Origin: Parascedosporium putredinis
Taxonomy: Eukaryota; Ascomycota; Sordariomycetes; Microascales; Microascaceae
DNA length: 64,000 nt
NCBI GenBank assembly: GCA_949357655.1
Contig: CASHTG010000012.1
Location: forward strand, 1,798,001-1,862,000
Direction: 5' to 3'
Within the stretch, counting starts at the first letter, position 1. Every line of letters begins with the position of its first letter. Of the stretch, positions 62,018 through 64,000 are shown piece by piece. The position numbers were made by a program, and so were the translations under genes. A model generated the notes under the pieces. The model did no database searches and was not told the origin of the DNA. It was given only the letters and a program-made list of their open reading frames with translations.

Positions 62018-64000
62018 ATGGATTCGAACGGTGTGAGGAGGAGGGATACCACACGGGGCCCTCCTCCGAATTCTATCACTAGGTAAGTGCCCCCATCACC
62101 GCTCCCGCAGGTGGAGCTTTGGTATCCCCCTAGAAAGTTGGTGGCCTTGGCTGACCTTTGCCCGTCCGATCGCAGATGGTGGCGGAGTTCGCGGGTACTC
62201 CATGCTTATTATCCTACAAGAAATCATGCATCGTACTTATGTCGAGATTGAGGGCAAAGCCCCACGCCGCGACCAGATCCCCAAGCCCGCAGACCACTTC
62301 GACCTCATTATCGGAACCGGTACTGGGGGTTGATCGCGCTCATGCTAGGACGCCTGCGTCTCGACATTGAGACGTGCAAAGAGCTGTACGTCCGGCTGAC
62401 GCGATTTGTTTTTGAGACGGACAAGACCATTGCGGGAATACCTTACCGGTCGACCTTGTTCAAGGCGTCAAAGCTCGAAGAAGCCATTATGGAAGCGATC
62501 CGCGAACACACCTTGTCGCGTGCTGAGGGCAATGACGGGAGCGAGCCGGAGGTGGCTGGCACTCTCAACGCAGCGGCGTTTTCCAGTGCTGCGAGCCCGA
62601 GGCGGCATTCCAGCAATGCGAGTGTCGTGAGCTTCAGCGCAAGAAGCCCTGCGAATCAAACGAGCCACCGGCCATATCTTCATCCCAGATATGGCAACTC
62701 CCAGGCGCGCCTCTATGACCGGCGTGAAAACAGAACCAAGACGTGAGTAATTTGTGATCCCACCAGGCCCCTCCCTCATCTTTCAAACTAAAATAGATTC
62801 TTTTTCTTTTCTTTTGGACGCCCTTTACGCTTTCCTCCCCACCCTCCCCCGGCCCGCGGCATCTGTCCTATTTACGTACGTGACTAACCATTTCGGTATA
62901 GTGCGGTGACTGCGATATACCAGGGCTCTCGAAAGGGCGCGCCGGCTGTGTTATTACGATCTTACGATTCGCGAAAAGAGCCTCCACCCGAGTTTGACTG
63001 CAAGATTTGGGAAGCCGGTCGAGCTACATGCGCCATAGGGCTTGCCTTCAAGTCGGTTCGCATAGGCCAGTCGGTGTTTCACGATGACGGGGTAGGGACC
63101 TTTAATCCGTCCCCAGAGGCGCTGGACGAGGCAGTGAGTGAATGGCCGGGACGGGAGATTGGTACCTTCCTCAGCATCGGGACCGGAAAGCGGCCGAAAT
63201 CAACCGACGCAAACTCCACGATGTGGTATGAGGGATTCTTGGGCGAGTTTGCCGAGGCCAGGAGGCGACTAATCTCCAAGATCGAGGGGTGCGAGACGAT
63301 ACACGAATACATGGTGCGAGAGCATCTAGGAAAGCGGGGAGTCAATATCGAAAACTACTATCGATTAAACGTGGAGATGGGGGTAGGAGAGTTTGGGATG
63401 AATGAGTGGCACCGGCTTGCTCCAATCAGCACGGGGACAAAGCAATACCTTCGACGGGAGCATGAGCACCAGCTGGTCGTAGGCTCGGCCTCCAAGCTCG
63501 CAAAGATCCATTTCGCACACAAGCGTTTCGAGAGGCCTGTGCCGGGGATTCCAACGATCGCGGCACCACCGCCGCAAGCGCCGCTCACCTTTGCCGTAGA
63601 GCTCCCGGCCCATGTTCCAGAGACATGGCCGTCACAACCGAGGCCTTCGTTCGACTCTGGGCCCGATATCATGAGCACCCCCAGAATCGAAGACGCATCG
63701 CCCAGGACATCATTCGACCCATCGCACCTTTCGGCAAACCGTATTTCGCAGTACAAGGACCTACCACCGCCTCCTCCGCGGACACCGGAGCCTACGGTAT
63801 CGGTAGCCGAAAACGAACCGGATCGGCGGGTCGTCAACGCACCGACGCCCTCGCAGTATCGGTTGGGTGCAGGTTCTGACAAGATTGCCATCGTTGGCCA
63901 GGACGATAAGCCTCGTATCTCGTCAGACGGGCCTCATGCGTCGCCACGACTCCCAGTCAAATCACCTCATCTGCCACCGTATAGAATCGAACCACCTCCG
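62018..64000 (+). CDS. Patatin-like phospholipase, Gly in place of the nucleophile Ser (partial)
   Basis: Lipid acyl-hydrolase fold of the patatin / calcium-independent phospholipase A2 group, cut by the window end. Exons are 62018-62082, about 62176-62742 and 62902 to beyond 64000. The oxyanion-loop motif 'DGGGVRGYSM' is intact. The nucleophile elbow reads 'DLIIGTGTGGLIALMLGRLRL', where active patatins have GTSTGG. 'FETDKTIAGIPYRSTLFKAS' and, in exon 3, 'LLRSYDSRKEPPPEFDCKIW' and 'LSIGTGKRPK' are family blocks. After residue ~400 the protein is Pro/Ser-rich. One base is missing in GGGGG at 62325-62329. The first acceptor (CGCAG, 62175) leaves the frame off by two, so a second small indel or a different splice site is needed there. 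Confidence 0.88.

Noticed and set aside
3498..62329. Programmed ribosomal frameshifting or mass pseudogenisation as explanation of the broken frames
   Set aside because: The shifts fall in ordinary G/C (some A/T) runs in unrelated genes, most at +1 base with no shared slippery sequence, while active sites and splice signals are all intact. Consensus error explains them more simply.
1..64000. tRNA, rRNA, CRISPR, transposon and viral sequences
   Set aside because: Scanned by eye for GTTCGA-type B boxes, terminal repeats, transposase or polymerase motifs and spaced repeats; nothing convincing was found. A computed tRNA or covariance-model scan was not possible.

Overview
The window looks like nuclear DNA of a filamentous ascomycete, most likely a sordariomycete (Pezizomycotina). 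The evidence is short spliceosomal introns (about 65-220 bp, GTAAGT-type donors, CTAAC/CTAAT-type branch sites), GC-rich third codon positions, pyrimidine-rich spacers and a typical mould gene set. No rRNA, tRNA, CRISPR, transposase, reverse transcriptase or viral gene was recognised. The genus cannot be told from the sequence.

Layout: GIS2/CNBP-type CCHC zinc-knuckle protein (+, 3.0-3.8 kb); FTA4-like kinetochore protein (+, 7.0-7.8); calpain with a long low-complexity tail (-, 8.5-12.3); GH3 beta-glucosidase with PA14 insert (-, 14.4-17.2); bZIP factor with a poly-Q/H tract (-, 21.4-22.8); RIB2/PUS9-type pseudouridine synthase (-, 27.3-29.0); secreted GH30 endo-beta-1,6-galactanase (+, 30.7-32.2); omega-like glutathione transferase (-, 32.5-33.7); a weak two-exon mini-gene (+, 36.05-36.37); secreted berberine-bridge-type FAD oxidase (+, 37.7-39.3); seven-helix rhodopsin-domain membrane protein (+, 49.0-50.3); short NIF3/YqfO-like protein (+, 53.4-53.8); caspase-fold plus C2H2 zinc-finger fusion (-, 54.3-57.1); patatin-like phospholipase running off the right edge (+, from 62.0). 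The genes are unrelated housekeeping, secretory and signalling genes, not a biosynthetic cluster. Spacing is wide, with a stretch of about 9.7 kb (39.3-49.0) without a recognisable gene.

The dominant technical feature is frameshifting. Eleven of the thirteen well-recognised genes carry about 29 breaks. Nearly all are cured by one (sometimes two) extra bases, usually in a short homopolymer of 3-5 G or C, less often A or T. Where all shifts were resolved, the corrected coding length becomes a multiple of three. This points to under-called homopolymers in the consensus rather than pseudogenes. GST and the NIF3-like gene read through cleanly. CDS spans below run from start to stop codon, with exons and suspected indels in the text.

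Biologically the most interesting part is the right end: a caspase-fold/zinc-finger fusion with both catalytic residues, facing across about 5 kb a patatin-like gene whose lipase motif has Gly where the nucleophilic Ser should be. A palindrome TCAATTGA is also about ten-fold over-represented, nearly always in spacers.
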